Shown here: positions 20,270 to 31,652 of the stretch, one piece after another
Layout of the letters: each line of letters opens with the position of its first letter
Position numbering within the stretch: the stretch's first letter is position 1
Assembly: GCA_949825065.1 (NCBI GenBank)
Contig: OX463842.1
Span: 6,475,723 to 6,539,722 of the forward strand
Reading direction: 5' to 3'
Length of the DNA: 64,000 bases
DNA from: Odontocerum albicorne
Taxonomy: Eukaryota > Arthropoda > Insecta > Trichoptera > Odontoceridae
Notes under the pieces: model-generated
Told to the model about the DNA's origin: nothing
Databases searched by the model: none
Seen by the model: only the letters and a program-made list of their open reading frames with translations
Made by a program: the position numbers and the translations under genes

Positions 20270-22360
20270 GCTTCTAAATGTAAGTCATGGGAATAATAAT
20301 AATATAAAAAACTTCCTATTCAGGAAGAACTTTCTAAACTATTACGAATTTTGAGAACTATAATATGGATGGTTCAGAAGCCAAGTAAACCAAGTCCAAA
20401 AATATTGAATTTTAGATCACTGCATGAAAGGTGTGCGAAAAGCTTTAGCTTTTAGCAAAAAATGCTTTTGTACAAAATAAGTTAAATAAATGTACTCAAT
20501 ATAACACTTTTCAGAATTGCGATCACTAAAATACCGTACAAAATTAGAAACACTAAAATGTTTGAACGTAGTTTACTCAAAACTAACAAGAATGGACTTG
20601 GTTCACTTGGCTTGTGAACGACCCATATATTATTATAAACATATTGTGGTATAAATATCACTGAAAAAGGTTAATTTTTATTGTTAATTTATTCACTTTA
20701 TTTATAGATTTTTGTTTAATAAAATAAATTAAACGCTATTTTTCTTTGCACACAACAGTGTTTTATTAATTGAGTTCACAACTAGTTTAAAAACCTCTGT
20801 ATTCTTCATTGGGGGATGGGGAATAAAATGACATGTTTAAAATATTTTTATTAGTGGCTCATAAAAATATGGGATGTACAGGCATAGTCAAGTAGTGGGT
20901 GGTTCATTCTACTCATAAGTCAGTCATTCTACTCATAAGTCAATTATAGCTGGACAACTTCGAGTTTCTTCAGATTAAGGGGGTATTCTACTCTAGAAAT
21001 TTGAAAAAATCTTTTTTTTTCTTAAAGTTTAGACCTTTAAGAATATGTTCTCAAAAGAAAATTTTAAAATTCTCTATATTTACAAAGTTATAGCTATAAA
21101 TGAGGCAGCAATTACGCCGCACCGGAATGACTCAGACAATAATCTCAAAACTACGAGTATAAACGCGTTTTTCTCGAAACTACTTTTTTCAACCTGGTCG
21201 ACATAAAATATCAAGTTTTATTAAACTGATTGGCTTCAAATTTTATATGAAACTTTAACAGGTATTTTTTGATTGGCCCTATCTTGGAAAATTAAATATT
21301 TTATTTTTACTTTTTTTTTTAAATAAAAAAAAGGGTTAAAAAAATTTTTTTCCAGACAGCCGCTATTTTAAATTTTTTTTGTTTGGTACCAACTATAACG
21401 ACATTATTTTGTATTAAGAAACTGTGTATAAATTTTATTTTAAATTTACGATAAGGTTTTAATCATGTCGACCAGCTAACCCCCCTTTTTTTACAAGATA
21501 TGACCGCTGATAGCATCTTTAATTTTAAAAAAATTTTAAAAATTGGTTTAACTTCTTAAATCATCAATAAAGGAACTGAAAAAATGTATTAGAAAAATAT
21601 ATTTTGTTTCTTTTTTATTTAGTCTGAAAAAATGCCCGAAATTCACGCCTCTAGAGTACAATACTCCCTTTAATAAAACATTTGATAAGGTCTCAATGTT
21701 GTTGAAAATCTGGGCAATATAAGATATAGTCCTCTCCTCAACTTCTTTCCCATGAAATACCAGTTTCTTGACACCACCTACACACTCCTTCGCACTTACG
21801 AGTACCACTAACCCCACTCTCGTTTCACCAGTACCACTAACAAATATATTTTAAATACGTCGTTAAATTCCTCATCAATTGGTAAAAAAAGTCAAACATC
21901 TTCGAAATCGATAGTGATGTCAATCAATAAAAAAGTGATGAATACATAATTTATTTTGTTACTTTTTAAAATTTGATTTGAATTGTGTTGAATTGAACAA
22001 TATTATATTTATTTTACTTGATTTGTAGAGCATATTAACCCATCAATTCTAATTCGGTTCTGCTCTCAGAAAATTACATTTTTCGTTACATCAATATGTT
22101 AAAATAATTATTTTTGACACGTTCGATACAAAATAATTTACTGAATGAGAGACCATGTTTTTTTTTAAATGACAATAAATGTTTTAAATTTATAACGAAA
22201 TTTCTCATTTGTCGTAAAGCGTTGCATTTTAATATTTCATAATCTTTCACAAGAGCAATTGACAGTATTGAAAATATAGTTTTTGAACAAAACTACTGTA
22301 ATTGTGTTAATGTATATGTATATGTTATCACAATATTTTTATCACTAATTGTAATTTATT
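20270..22360. other. Gene-free stretch
   Basis: AT-rich with no recognised family. Two 24-bp direct copies of CAGTCATTCTACTCATAAGT-like text are adjacent near 20905-20945. The block 20980-21540 (T/A homopolymers, TTTTTCTCGAAACTAC, CAACCTGGTCGAC) has the look of non-coding mobile-element DNA but no termini were found. Confidence 0.35.
21548..21817 (-). CDS. Unrecognised 89-codon open frame, doubtful
   Basis: A minus-strand frame contains SAKECVGGVKKLVFHGKEVE and LLKGVLYSRGVNFGHFF. It is less biased in composition than the surrounding AT-rich noise, which is why I list it. No family was recognised, no splice context is clear, and it may be a transposon relic or chance. Confidence 0.2.
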   Translation of the reverse strand: MGLVVLVSAKECVGGVKKLVFHGKEVEERTISYIAQIFNNIETLSNVLLKGVLYSRGVNFGHFFRLNKKETKYIFLIHFFSSFIDDLRS

Positions 22361-22362
22361 TT

Positions 22363-22630
22363 ATTCCACTTTTTTGTAACGGTATAACCCTACCAGTTTC
22401 AAGGCTTCAAGTCAATACACCGATGCAAACATCTGGTAAACACATGTATCCCAAAAATCTCTCCGTTACTGGCCGAAATCGTCCCATGCCTCCCTCAGTA
22501 CACAGTCCCCAACCGTTGAAGCGTGTATATCAGTACCAGTTCAAACAGAATTGAGTATTGTTTGTGCTCCCCTGAAGATGGGGTGAAAGCCTTAAAACCG
22601 GTAGGGTAATACCGTTAAAAAAAGTGGAAT
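22363..22630. repeat. Inverted repeat pair of a dispersed family
   Basis: The left arm, AACGGTATAACCCTACCAGT within 22363-22407, pairs with ACCGGTAGGGTAATACCGTT within 22586-22630, in opposite orientation. A diverged third copy lies at 2088-2165. The arrangement suggests two opposed element ends or a MITE with a loop of about 180 bp. Confidence 0.6.
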
Positions 22631-22669
22631 AAACAGTGTTTGATAAAATAAATTACAATGTCTTTAAAC

Positions 22670-23375
22670 CTTAATGCTTTAACCATTAACAATATATTTT
22701 ATCTTTAATTTTATTCGATATTTTTATCACAATAGTGAATAACCTCACATAAAACGATCGTTAGTTAGATTTTTTGCATACGGGCTTAATTTTTTATATT
22801 TATTGAAAATAATATTCCTGTCCCCAATGTTCGTTTATATTTCGAAGTATATTTAATATTGAATTAATCTTATACTTTATCATATTAAAGTAAAAGCAAA
22901 TTGGAGTAACCTTTGTAAGCATGTGTCAGAGATAGCATCAATAAATATTTACTATCTACACTTCATACGTTTTATCGTTCACATATCCACTTAAAATCCT
23001 TTCCAGCACTTTCCTTATGTGCTCGTTGAATAAGTCGTTTATGATATATAGAAGCATAATTCCTTTTCTTAGAAGCTATTGCACTTTAAAGGAACCATGC
23101 GGTGGCAATTTTCATCTCCATCTAAAGACCATTACTTTCCTCTCCCTCAAAATTTCTCTTCCTTTTCACCAATCAACGACGTGGCAATCCAATATAGCGA
23201 TAGTGGCAACCATTTTATATAAAAGCAAATACGATAAAACTACAATGGCCTGCCGTCAGCTAAAAGAAATTCCTTCTAAATTATAAGACATACTTAAGCA
23301 GAATAAGTAAGAAAGTAGTAATGTTCGTCGATTTTATTGAAAGTAATATATTTCATTTAATATCTATTAAATTAG
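22670..23375. other. Gene-free left flank of the F-box array
   Basis: AT-rich, no recognised gene. The open frame near 23017-23286 (plus strand) is low complexity in codon terms and not conserved in the array. It is the last unique sequence before the tandem units. Confidence 0.4.
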
Positions 23376-23830
23376 GTATCATTATCCAAATAAAATTTTA
23401 CTTTTTCCGTTGCCATTGCTGACATTTCTGTTGTCGTTTACCTTTTTTTGAATCGGCCTGTCTCGGCGTAGTATTTGAAGACAGCCGGTTACTCCGCCAA
23501 TGCGTCGTAAACTGTAGGGCGATTGATCAAGGCTCGTTTCATCATAATTATTAGTTACATGTCAGGATAATCTGGATCTCTGCGGGCAATCTGGCGACCA
23601 TCTTGCGCAGTCTCGTTCTCAGCACCCTGTCTCCCTTGATGACGTTCCTCCAGGCGTCGTTCACTTTCGAGGCGGCCAGCAGTGAATCTCCGTCGAGTTT
23701 TCTGTGAGCAAAAGAAACATAATTATTAGTTACATGTCAGGATAAAATGAACAAAAAATATACATGAATTAAAACCAAATCCTTCGCATACTATACGATG
23801 CGTCGGTATAAAAAACTTCCGTCGGCTTTG
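23376..23830 (-). pseudogene. Scrambled, diverged edge copy of the F-box unit
   Basis: The exon-2 3' part at about 23400-23552 is diverged from all other units. It is interrupted at 23553-23610 by an intron-1 piece (ATAATTATTAGTTACATGTC) joined to an exon-1 piece (TCTCTGCGGGCAATCTGGCG). Exon-2 5' text and the intron then follow normally to about 23817. There the sequence jumps from AAAAAACTT straight to CCGTCGGCTTTGG, so exon 1 and the promoter region are missing. It cannot encode the protein. Greater divergence is expected at array edges, which exchange little with inner units. Confidence 0.85.
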
Positions 23831-23987
23831 GATTCGGTAATGTTCGGGTCGCGGTGCCATGTTTATCAATGCGGAGCAATATTTCATTTATTTTTATTGA
23901 GTAAAATACGTTAACGACGGCAGTCGTCTCTTCTATCAATATTATTTTTTGCCATTTTTTTTTTTAAATTTAACTATCTCGTACATA

Positions 23988-23993
23988 TTTATT
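23988..23993 (-). terminator. Polyadenylation signal of F-box copy 1
   Basis: AATAAA on the minus strand lies 253 bp past the stop codon of copy 1. The same hexamer sits at the equivalent place in the other units, shifting by a base or two with poly-T length. Confidence 0.55.
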
Positions 23994-24240
23994 CTTATGA
24001 CAATAAAATAAAAATCTCTCTTTTTTTTGTAAATTGATTGACACATTTTGAATCATTATTTACGGTGTCCGTGTAAATCGTCGTCATTTTAGCAGATTTT
24101 TTTTTTGACATTCTTTCGATACACTTATCGTGTAGAGTCAAGGTTTGCATAAAATATTTAAAAAAAAATGTAATAAGTCTCTTGAGTACATTGGTTATCA
24201 TAAATTATTTCAGCCGTCGGCTTTCGTCGTTATCATTATC

Positions 24241-24716
24241 CTAATACAATTTAATTTTTTTTGTAGCCATTGCCATGTCATTTCTGTTGTCGTTTACCCT
24301 TTTTCCGAATCGGCGTCCTGTCCCGGCGTAAGATTTGAAGATAGCCGGTCCCTCCGCCGATGCGTCGTACACTGTAGGGCGATTGATCGAGGCGCGTTCT
24401 ATCTTGCGCAGTCTCGTTCTCAGCACCCTGTCTCCCTTGATGACGTTCCTCCAGGCGTCGTTCACTTTCGAGGCGGCCAACAGTGAATCTCCGTCGAGTT
24501 TTCTGTGAACAAAAGAAACATAATTATAAGTTACATGTCAGGATAAAATGAACAAAAAATATACATGAATTAAAACCAAATCCTTCGCATACTATACGAT
24601 GCGTCGGTATAAAAAACTTACCTGAAGATCATCGAAGTAATCTCTGCGGGCAATCTGGCGACCATGTCACGCATGTCGTACACCATCACGCACAATAAGG
24701 AGAAAAATGAATCCAT
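24241..24716 (-). CDS. F-box-only protein, array copy 1 (reference description)
   Basis: Exon 1 is 24716-24622 and exon 2 is 24502-24241; the 119-nt intron has GTAAGT at its 5' end and CACAG at its 3' end. Joined in phase 2, they give 118 residues. Residues 22-60 fit the F-box: LPAEI, IF, then LDGDSLL, a conserved Val45, Trp49-Arg50, Ile53, and a final Leu-Arg. Residues 4-13 are hydrophobic. The tail (61-118) is basic, with RRFGKR at 95-100 and KKIK at 113-116, possibly nuclear-targeting. There is no LRR, WD40 or Kelch domain. F-box domains bind Skp1 and recruit targets to SCF ubiquitin ligases. The start MDSFF follows an in-frame TAG upstream in most copies. This copy has Ile66-Glu67 where most have Met66-Lys67. 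Expression is unproven. Confidence 0.85.
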
Positions 24717-24758
24717 AATACTTGATTTTGTAAAGAATGTCTACAAAAATCTTTCATG

Positions 24759-24766
24759 AATATATT
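24759..24766 (-). promoter_or_regulatory. TATA-like element of F-box copy 1
   Basis: AATATATT begins 43 bp before the ATG and is present at the same offset in the other units that I checked. A TCAAGT word about 12 bp before the ATG could serve as an initiator. This would give a very short 5' UTR and avoid upstream ATGs. The assignment is by pattern only. Confidence 0.35.
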
Positions 24767-25299
24767 GACTTATTAGCAATTTCAACGCTAGCCCGTTGGA
24801 TTCATCTCGATCGTAACGTAAACACCGCGCGCTAGACATGCGTCTCGCGTACGCTTATATTTTCAACAGTTCGCTTTCCGTCGGCTTTGGATTCGGTAAT
24901 GTTCGGGTCGCGGTGCCATGTTTATCAATGCGGAGCAATATTTCATTTATTTTTATTGAGTAAAATACGTTGACGACGGCAGTCGTCTCTTCTATCAATA
25001 TTATTTTTAGCCATTTTTTTTCAAAATTTAACTATCTCGTACATATTTATTCTTATGACAATAAAATAAAAATCTCTCTTTTTTTTTGTAAATTGATTGA
25101 CACATTTTGAATCATTATTTACGGTGTCCGTGTAAATCGTCGTCATTTTAGCAGATTTTTTTTTTGACATTCTTTCGATACACTTATCGTGTAGAGTCAA
25201 GGTTTGCATAAAATATTTAAAAAAAAATGTAATAAGTCTCTTGAGTACATTGGTTATCATAAATTATTTCAGCCGTCGGCTTTCGTCCTTATCATTATC

Positions 25300-25775
25300 C
25301 TAATACAATTTAATTTTTTTTGTAGCCATTGCCATGTCATTTCTGTTGTCGTTTACCCTTTTTCCGAATCGGCGTCCTGTCCCGGCGTAAGATTTGAAGA
25401 TAGCCGGTCCCTCCGCCGATGCGTCGTACACTGTAGGGCGATTGATCGAGGCGCGTTTCATCTTGCGCAGTCTCGTTCTCAGCACCCTGTCTCCCTTGAT
25501 GACGTTCCTCCAGGCGTCGTTCACTTTCGAGGCGGCCAGCAGTGAATCTCCGTCGAGGTTTCTGTGAACAAAAGAAACATAATTATTAGTTACATGTCAG
25601 GATAAAATGAACAAAAAATATACAGGAATTAAAACCAAATCCTTCGCATACTATACGATGCGTCGGTATAAAAAACTAACCTGAAGATCATCGAAGTAAT
25701 CTCTGCGGGCAATCTGGCGACCATGTCGCGCATGTCGTACACCATCACGCACAATAAGGAGAAAAATGAATCCAT
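25300..25775 (-). CDS. F-box-only protein, array copy 2
   Basis: Exons 25775-25681 and 25561-25300. Met66-Lys67 form. Lys33 is replaced by Asn through a change in the second base-pair of exon 2. The donor is GTTAGT instead of GTAAGT, a weaker but usable site. Its near-twin is copy 4, one dimer period (2,118 bp) away. Confidence 0.85.
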
Positions 25776-26358
25776 AATACTTGATTTTGTAAAGAATGTC
25801 TACGAAAATCTTTCATGAATATATTGACTTATTAGCAATTTCAACGCTAGCCCGTTGGATTCATCTCGACCGTAACGTAAACACCGCGCGCTAGACATGC
25901 GTCTCGCGTACGCTTATGTTTTCAACAGTTCGCTTTCCGTCGGCTTTGGATTCGGTAATGTTCGGGTCGCGGTGCCATGTTTATCAATGCGGAGCAATAT
26001 TTCATTTATTTTTATTGAGTAAAATACGTTAACGACGGCAGTCGTCTCTTCTATCAATATTATTTTTTGCCATTTTTTTTTTTAAATTTAACTATCTCGT
26101 ACATATTTATTCTTATGACAATAAAATAAAAATCTCTCTTTTTTTTGTAAATTGATTGACACATTTTGAATCATTATTTACGGTGTCCGTGTAAATCGTC
26201 GTCATTTTAGCAGATTTTTTTTTTGACATTCTTTCGATACACTTATCGTGTAGAGTCAAGGTTTGCATAAAATATTTAAAAAAAAATGTAATAAGTCTCT
26301 TGAGTACATTGGTTATCATAAATTATTTCAGCCGTCGGCTTTCGTCGTTATCATTATC

Positions 26359-26834
26359 CTAATACAATTTAATTTTTTTTGTAGCCATTGCCATGTCATT
26401 TCTGTTGTCGTTTACCCTTTTTCCGAATCGGCGTCCTGTCCCGGCGTAAGATTTGAAGATAGCCGGTCCCTCCGCCGATGCGTCGTACACTGTAGGGCGA
26501 TTGATCGAGGCGCGTTCTATCTTGCGCAGTCTCGTTCTCAGCACCCTGTCTCCCTTGATGACGTTCCTCCAGGCGTCGTTCACTTTCGAGGCGGCCAACA
26601 GTGAATCTCCGTCGAGTTTTCTGTGAACAAAAGAAACATAATTATAAGTTACATGTCAGGATAAAATGAACAAAAAATATACATGAATTAAAACCAAATC
26701 CTTCGCATACTATACGATGCGTCGGTATAAAAAACTTACCTGAAGATCATCGAAGTAATCTCTGCGGGCAATCTGGCGACCATGTCACGCATGTCGTACA
26801 CCATCACGCACAATAAGGAGAAAAATGAATCCAT
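26359..26834 (-). CDS. F-box-only protein, array copy 3
   Basis: Exons 26834-26740 and 26620-26359. It shares all the diagnostic changes of copy 1: Ile66-Glu67, the TTG leucine codon at residue 40, and the flanking CTCGATCGTAACG variant. It is the other half of a recent 2,118-bp duplication. Confidence 0.85.
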
Positions 26835-27417
26835 AATACTTGATTTTGTAAAGAATGTCTACAAAAATCTTTCATGAATATATTGACTTATTAGCAATTT
26901 CAACGCTAGCCCGTTGGATTCATCTCGATCGTAACGTAAACACCGCGCGCTAGACATGCGTCTCGCGTACGCTTATATTTTCAACAGTTCGCTTTCCGTC
27001 GGCTTTGGATTCGGTAATGTTCGGGTCGCGGTGCCATGTTTATCAATGCGGAGCAATATTTCATTTATTTTTATTGAGTAAAATACGTTGACGACGGCAG
27101 TCGTCTCTTCTATCAATATTATTTTTAGCCATTTTTTTTCAAAATTTAACTATCTCGTACATATTTATTCTTATGACAATAAAATAAAAATCTCTCTTTT
27201 TTTTTGTAAATTGATTGACACATTTTGAATCATTATTTACGGTGTCCGTGTAAATCGTCGTCATTTTAGCAGATTTTTTTTTTGACATTCTTTCGATACA
27301 CTTATCGTGTAGAGTCAAGGTTTGCATAAAATATTTAAAAAAAAATGTAATAAGTCTCTTGAGTACATTGGTTATCATAAATTATTTCAGCCGTCGGCTT
27401 TCGTCCTTATCATTATC

Positions 27418-27893
27418 CTAATACAATTTAATTTTTTTTGTAGCCATTGCCATGTCATTTCTGTTGTCGTTTACCCTTTTTCCGAATCGGCGTCCTGTCC
27501 CGGCGTAAGATTTGAAGATAGCCGGTCCCTCCGCCGATGCGTCGTACACTGTAGGGCGATTGATCGAGGCGCGTTTCATCTTGCGCAGTCTCGTTCTCAG
27601 CACCCTGTCTCCCTTGATGACGTTCCTCCAGGCGTCGTTCACTTTCGAGGCGGCCAGCAGTGAATCTCCGTCGAGTTTTCTGTGAACAAAAGAAACATAA
27701 TTATAAGTTACATGTCAGGATAAAATGAACAAAAAATATACAGGAATTAAAACCAAATCCTTCGCATACTATACGATGCGTCGGTATAAAAAACTAACCT
27801 GAAGATCATCGAAGTAATCTCTGCGGGCAATCTGGCGACCATGTCGCGCATGTCGTACACCATCACGCACAATAAGGAGAAAAATGAATCCAT
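27418..27893 (-). CDS. F-box-only protein, array copy 4
   Basis: Exons 27893-27799 and 27679-27418. Met66-Lys67, Lys33 restored, donor GTTAGT. It matches copy 2 in flanking markers such as ACGTTGACGACGG, but differs at the exon-2 start. This points to a small conversion tract inside the duplicated dimer. Confidence 0.85.
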
Positions 27894-28476
27894 AATACTT
27901 GATTTTGTAAAGAATGTCTACGAAAATCTTTCATGAATATATTGACTTATTAGCAATTTCAACGCTAGCCCGTTGGATTCATCTCGACCGTAACGTAAAC
28001 ACCGCGCGCTAGACATGCGTCTCGCGTACGCTTATGTTTTCAACAGTTCGCTTTCCGTCGGCTTTGGATTCGGTAATGTTCGGGTCGCGGTGCCATGTTT
28101 ATCAATGCGGAGCAATATTTCATTTATTTTTATTGAGTAAAATACGTTAACGACGGCAGTCGTCTCTTCTATCAATATTATTTTTTGCAATTTTTTTTTT
28201 TAAATTTAACTATCTCGTACATATTTATTCTTATGACAATAAAATAAAAATCTCTCTTTTTTTTGTAAATTGATTGACACATTTTGAATCATTATTTACG
28301 GTGTCCGTGTAAATCGTCGTCATTTTAGCAGATTTTTTTTTTGACATTCTTTCGATACACTTATCGTGTAGAGTCAAGGTTTGCATAAAATATTTAAAAA
28401 AAAATGTAATAAGTCTCTTGAGTACATTGGTTATCATAAATTATTTCAGCCGTCGGCTTTCGTCGTTATCATTATC

Positions 28477-28952
28477 CTAATACAATTTAATTTTTTTTGT
28501 AGCCATTGCCATGTCATTTCTGTTGTCGTTTACCCTTTTTCCGAATCGGCGTCCTGTCCCGGCGTAAGATTTGAAGATAGCCGGTCCCTCCGCCGATGCG
28601 TCGTACACTGTAGGGCGATTGATCGAGGCGCGTTCTATCTTGCGCAGTCTCGTTCTCAGCACCCTGTCTCCCTTGATGACGTTCCTCCAGGCGTCGTTCA
28701 CTTTCGAGGCGGCCAGCAGTGAATCTCCGTCGAGGTTTCTGTGAACAAAAGAAACATAATTATTAGTTACATGTCAGGATAAAATGAACAAAAAATATAC
28801 AGGAATTAAAACCAAATCCTTCGCATACTATACGATGCGTCGGTATAAAAAACTAACCTGAAGATCATCGAAGTAATCTCTGCGGGCAATCTGGCGACCA
28901 TGTCGCGCATGTCGTACACCATCACGCACAATAAGGAGAAAAATGAATCCAT
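28477..28952 (-). CDS. F-box-only protein, array copy 5
   Basis: Exons 28952-28858 and 28738-28477. It combines Ile66-Glu67 (as copies 1 and 3) with Asn33 and donor GTTAGT (as copy 2). This mosaic is most simply explained by recombination or gene conversion between unit types. Confidence 0.85.
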
Positions 28953-29535
28953 AATACTTGATTTTGTAAAGAATGTCTACGAAAATCTTTCATGAATATA
29001 TTGACTTATTAGCAATTTCAACGCTAGCCCGTTGGATTCATCTCGACCGTAACGTAAACACCGCGCGCTAGACATGCGTCTCGCGTACGCTTATGTTTTC
29101 AACAGTTCGCTTTCCTGCGGCTTTGGATTCGGTAATGTTCGGGTCGCGGTGCCATGTTTATCAATGCGGAGCAATATTTCATTTATTTTTATTGAGTAAA
29201 ATACGTTAACGACGGCAGTCGTCTCTTCTATCAATATTATTTTTTGCAATTTTTTTTTTTAAATTTAACTATCTCGTACATATTTATTCTTATGACAATA
29301 AAATAAAAATCTCTCTTTTTTTTGTAAATTGATTGACACATTTTGAATCATTATTTACGGTGTCCGTGTAAATCGTCGTCATTTTAGCAGATTTTTTTTT
29401 TGACATTCTTTCGATACACTTATCGTGTAGAGTCAAGGTTTGCATAAAATATTTAAAAAAAAATGTAATAAGTCTCTTGAGTACATTGGTTATCATAAAT
29501 TATTTCAGCCGTCGGCTTTCGTCGTTATCATTATC

Positions 29536-30011
29536 CTAATACAATTTAATTTTTTTTGTAGCCATTGCCATGTCATTTCTGTTGTCGTTTACCCTTTTTC
29601 CGAATCGGCGTCCTGTCCCGGCGTAAGATTTGAAGATAGCCGGTCCCTCCGCCGATGCGTCGTACACTGTAGGGCGATTGATCGAGGCGCGTTCTATCTT
29701 GCGCAGTCTCGTTCTCAGCACCCTGTCTCCCTTGATGACGTTCCTCCAGGCGTCGTTCACTTTCGAGGCGGCCAGCAGTGAATCTCCGTCGAGTTTTCTG
29801 TGAACAAAAGAAACATAATTATAAGTTACATGTCAGGATAAAATTAACAAAAAATATACATGAATTAAAACCAAATCCTTCGCATACTATACGATGCGTC
29901 GGTATAAAAAACTTACCTGAAGATCATCGAAGTAATCTCTGCGGGCAATCTGGCGACCATGTCGCGCATGTCGTACACCATCACGCACAATAAGGAGAAA
30001 AATGAATCCAT
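29536..30011 (-). CDS. F-box-only protein, array copy 6
   Basis: Exons 30011-29917 and 29797-29536. Ile66-Glu67, Lys33 and donor GTAAGT. This is the last unit, reading rightward, with the Ile-Glu pair; all later copies have Met-Lys. The unit to its left has CTGCGGC instead of CGTCGGC in the spacer near 29115. Confidence 0.85.
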
Positions 30012-30592
30012 AATACTTGATTTTGTAAAGAATGTCTACGAAAATCTTTCATGAATATATTGACTTATTAGCAATTTCAACGCTAGCCCGTTGGATTCAT
30101 CTCGACCGTAACGTAAACACCGCGCGCTAGACATGCGTCTCGCGTACGCTTATGTTTTCAACAGTTCGCTTTCCGTCGGCTTTGGATTCGGTAATGTTCG
30201 GGTCGCGGTGCCATGTTTATCAATGCGGAGCAATATTTCATTTATTTTTATTGAGTAAAATACGTTAACGACGGCAGTCGTCTCTTCTATCAATATTATT
30301 TTTTGCCATTTTTTTTTTTAAATTTAACTATCTCGTACATATTTATTCTTATGACAATAAAATAAAAATCTCTCTTTTTTTTGTAAATTGATTGACACAT
30401 TTTGAATCATTATTTACGGTGTCCGTGTAAATCGTCGTCATTTTAGCAGATTTTTTTTGACATTCTTTCGATACACTTATCGTGTAGAGTCAAGGTTTGC
30501 ATAAAATATTTAAAAAAAAATGTAATAAGTCTCTTGAGTACATTGGTTATCATAAATTATTTCAGCCGTCGGCTTTCGTCGTTATCATTATC

Positions 30593-31068
30593 CTAATACA
30601 ATTTAATTTTTTTTGTAGCCATTGCCATGTCATTTCTGTTGTCGTTTACCCTTTTTCCGAATCGGCGTCCTGTCCCGGCGTAAGATTTGAAGATAGCCGG
30701 TCCCTCCGCCGATGCGTCGTACACTGTAGGGCGATTGATCGAGGCGCGTTTCATCTTGCGCAGTCTCGTTCTCAGCACCCTGTCTCCCTTGATGACGTTC
30801 CTCCAGGCGTCGTTTACTTTCGAGGCGGCCAGCAGTGAATCTCCGTCGAGTTTTCTGTGAACAAAAGAAACATAATTATTAGTTACATGTCAGGATAAAA
30901 TGAACAAAAAATATACATGAATTAAAACCAAATCCTTCGCATACTATACGATGCGTCGGTATAAAAAACTTACCTGAAGATCATCGAAGTAATCTCTGCG
31001 GGCAATCTGGCGACCATGTCGCGCATGTCGTACACCATCACGCACAATAAGGAGAAAAATGAATCCAT
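30593..31068 (-). CDS. F-box-only protein, array copy 7
   Basis: Exons 31068-30974 and 30854-30593. Majority protein sequence. A synonymous GTA replaces GTG at Val45 (shared with copy 9). The poly-T run in the 3' region is two bases shorter than usual, which accounts for the 1,057-bp spacing. Confidence 0.85.
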
Positions 31069-31652
31069 AATACTTGATTTTGTAAAGAATGTCTACGAAA
31101 ATCTTTCATGAATATATTGACTTATTAGCAATTTCAACGCTAGCCCGTTGGATTCATCTCGACCGTAACGTAAACACCGCGCGCTAGACATGCGTCTCGC
31201 GTACGCTTATGTTTTCAACAGTTCGCTTTCCGTCGGCTTTGGATTCGGTAATGTTCGGGTCGCGGTGCCATGTTTATCAATGCGGAGCAATATTTCATTT
31301 ATTTTTATTGAGTAAAATACGTTAACGACGGTAGTCGTCTCTTCTATCAATATTATTTTTTGCCATTTTTTTTTCAAAATTTAACTATCTCGTACATCTT
31401 TATTCTTATGACAATAAAATAAAAATCTCTCTTTTTTTTTGTAAATTGATTGACACATTTTGAATCATTATTTACGGTGTCCGTGTAAATCGTCGTCATT
31501 TTAGCAGATTTTTTTTTTGACATTCTTTCGATACACTTATCGTGTAGAGTCAAGGTTTGCATAAAATATTTTAAAAAAAATGTAATAAGTCTCTTGAGTA
31601 CATTGGTTATCATAAATTATTTCAGCCGTCGGCTTTCGTCCTTATCATTATC

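Noticed and set aside
23995..24201. Minus-strand 60-80-codon frame after the F-box stop in many units
   Set aside because: It lies in the 3' region, is Lys/Ile-rich, and is repeatedly broken or shifted by poly-T length changes between units, so it is not maintained as coding sequence.
24145..24486. Plus-strand 113-codon open frames in most array units, including the 148-codon versions at 45536-45982 and 48708-49154
   Set aside because: They lie antisense to the F-box exon 2, have no known motif, and open or close with homopolymer changes outside the F-box frame. The spliced minus-strand frame explains the conservation better.
29778..29993. Plus-strand 71-codon frame across intron and exon 1
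   Set aside because: It is antisense, crosses the F-box intron, and is open only in units with the AAAATTAACAAAA intron variant.
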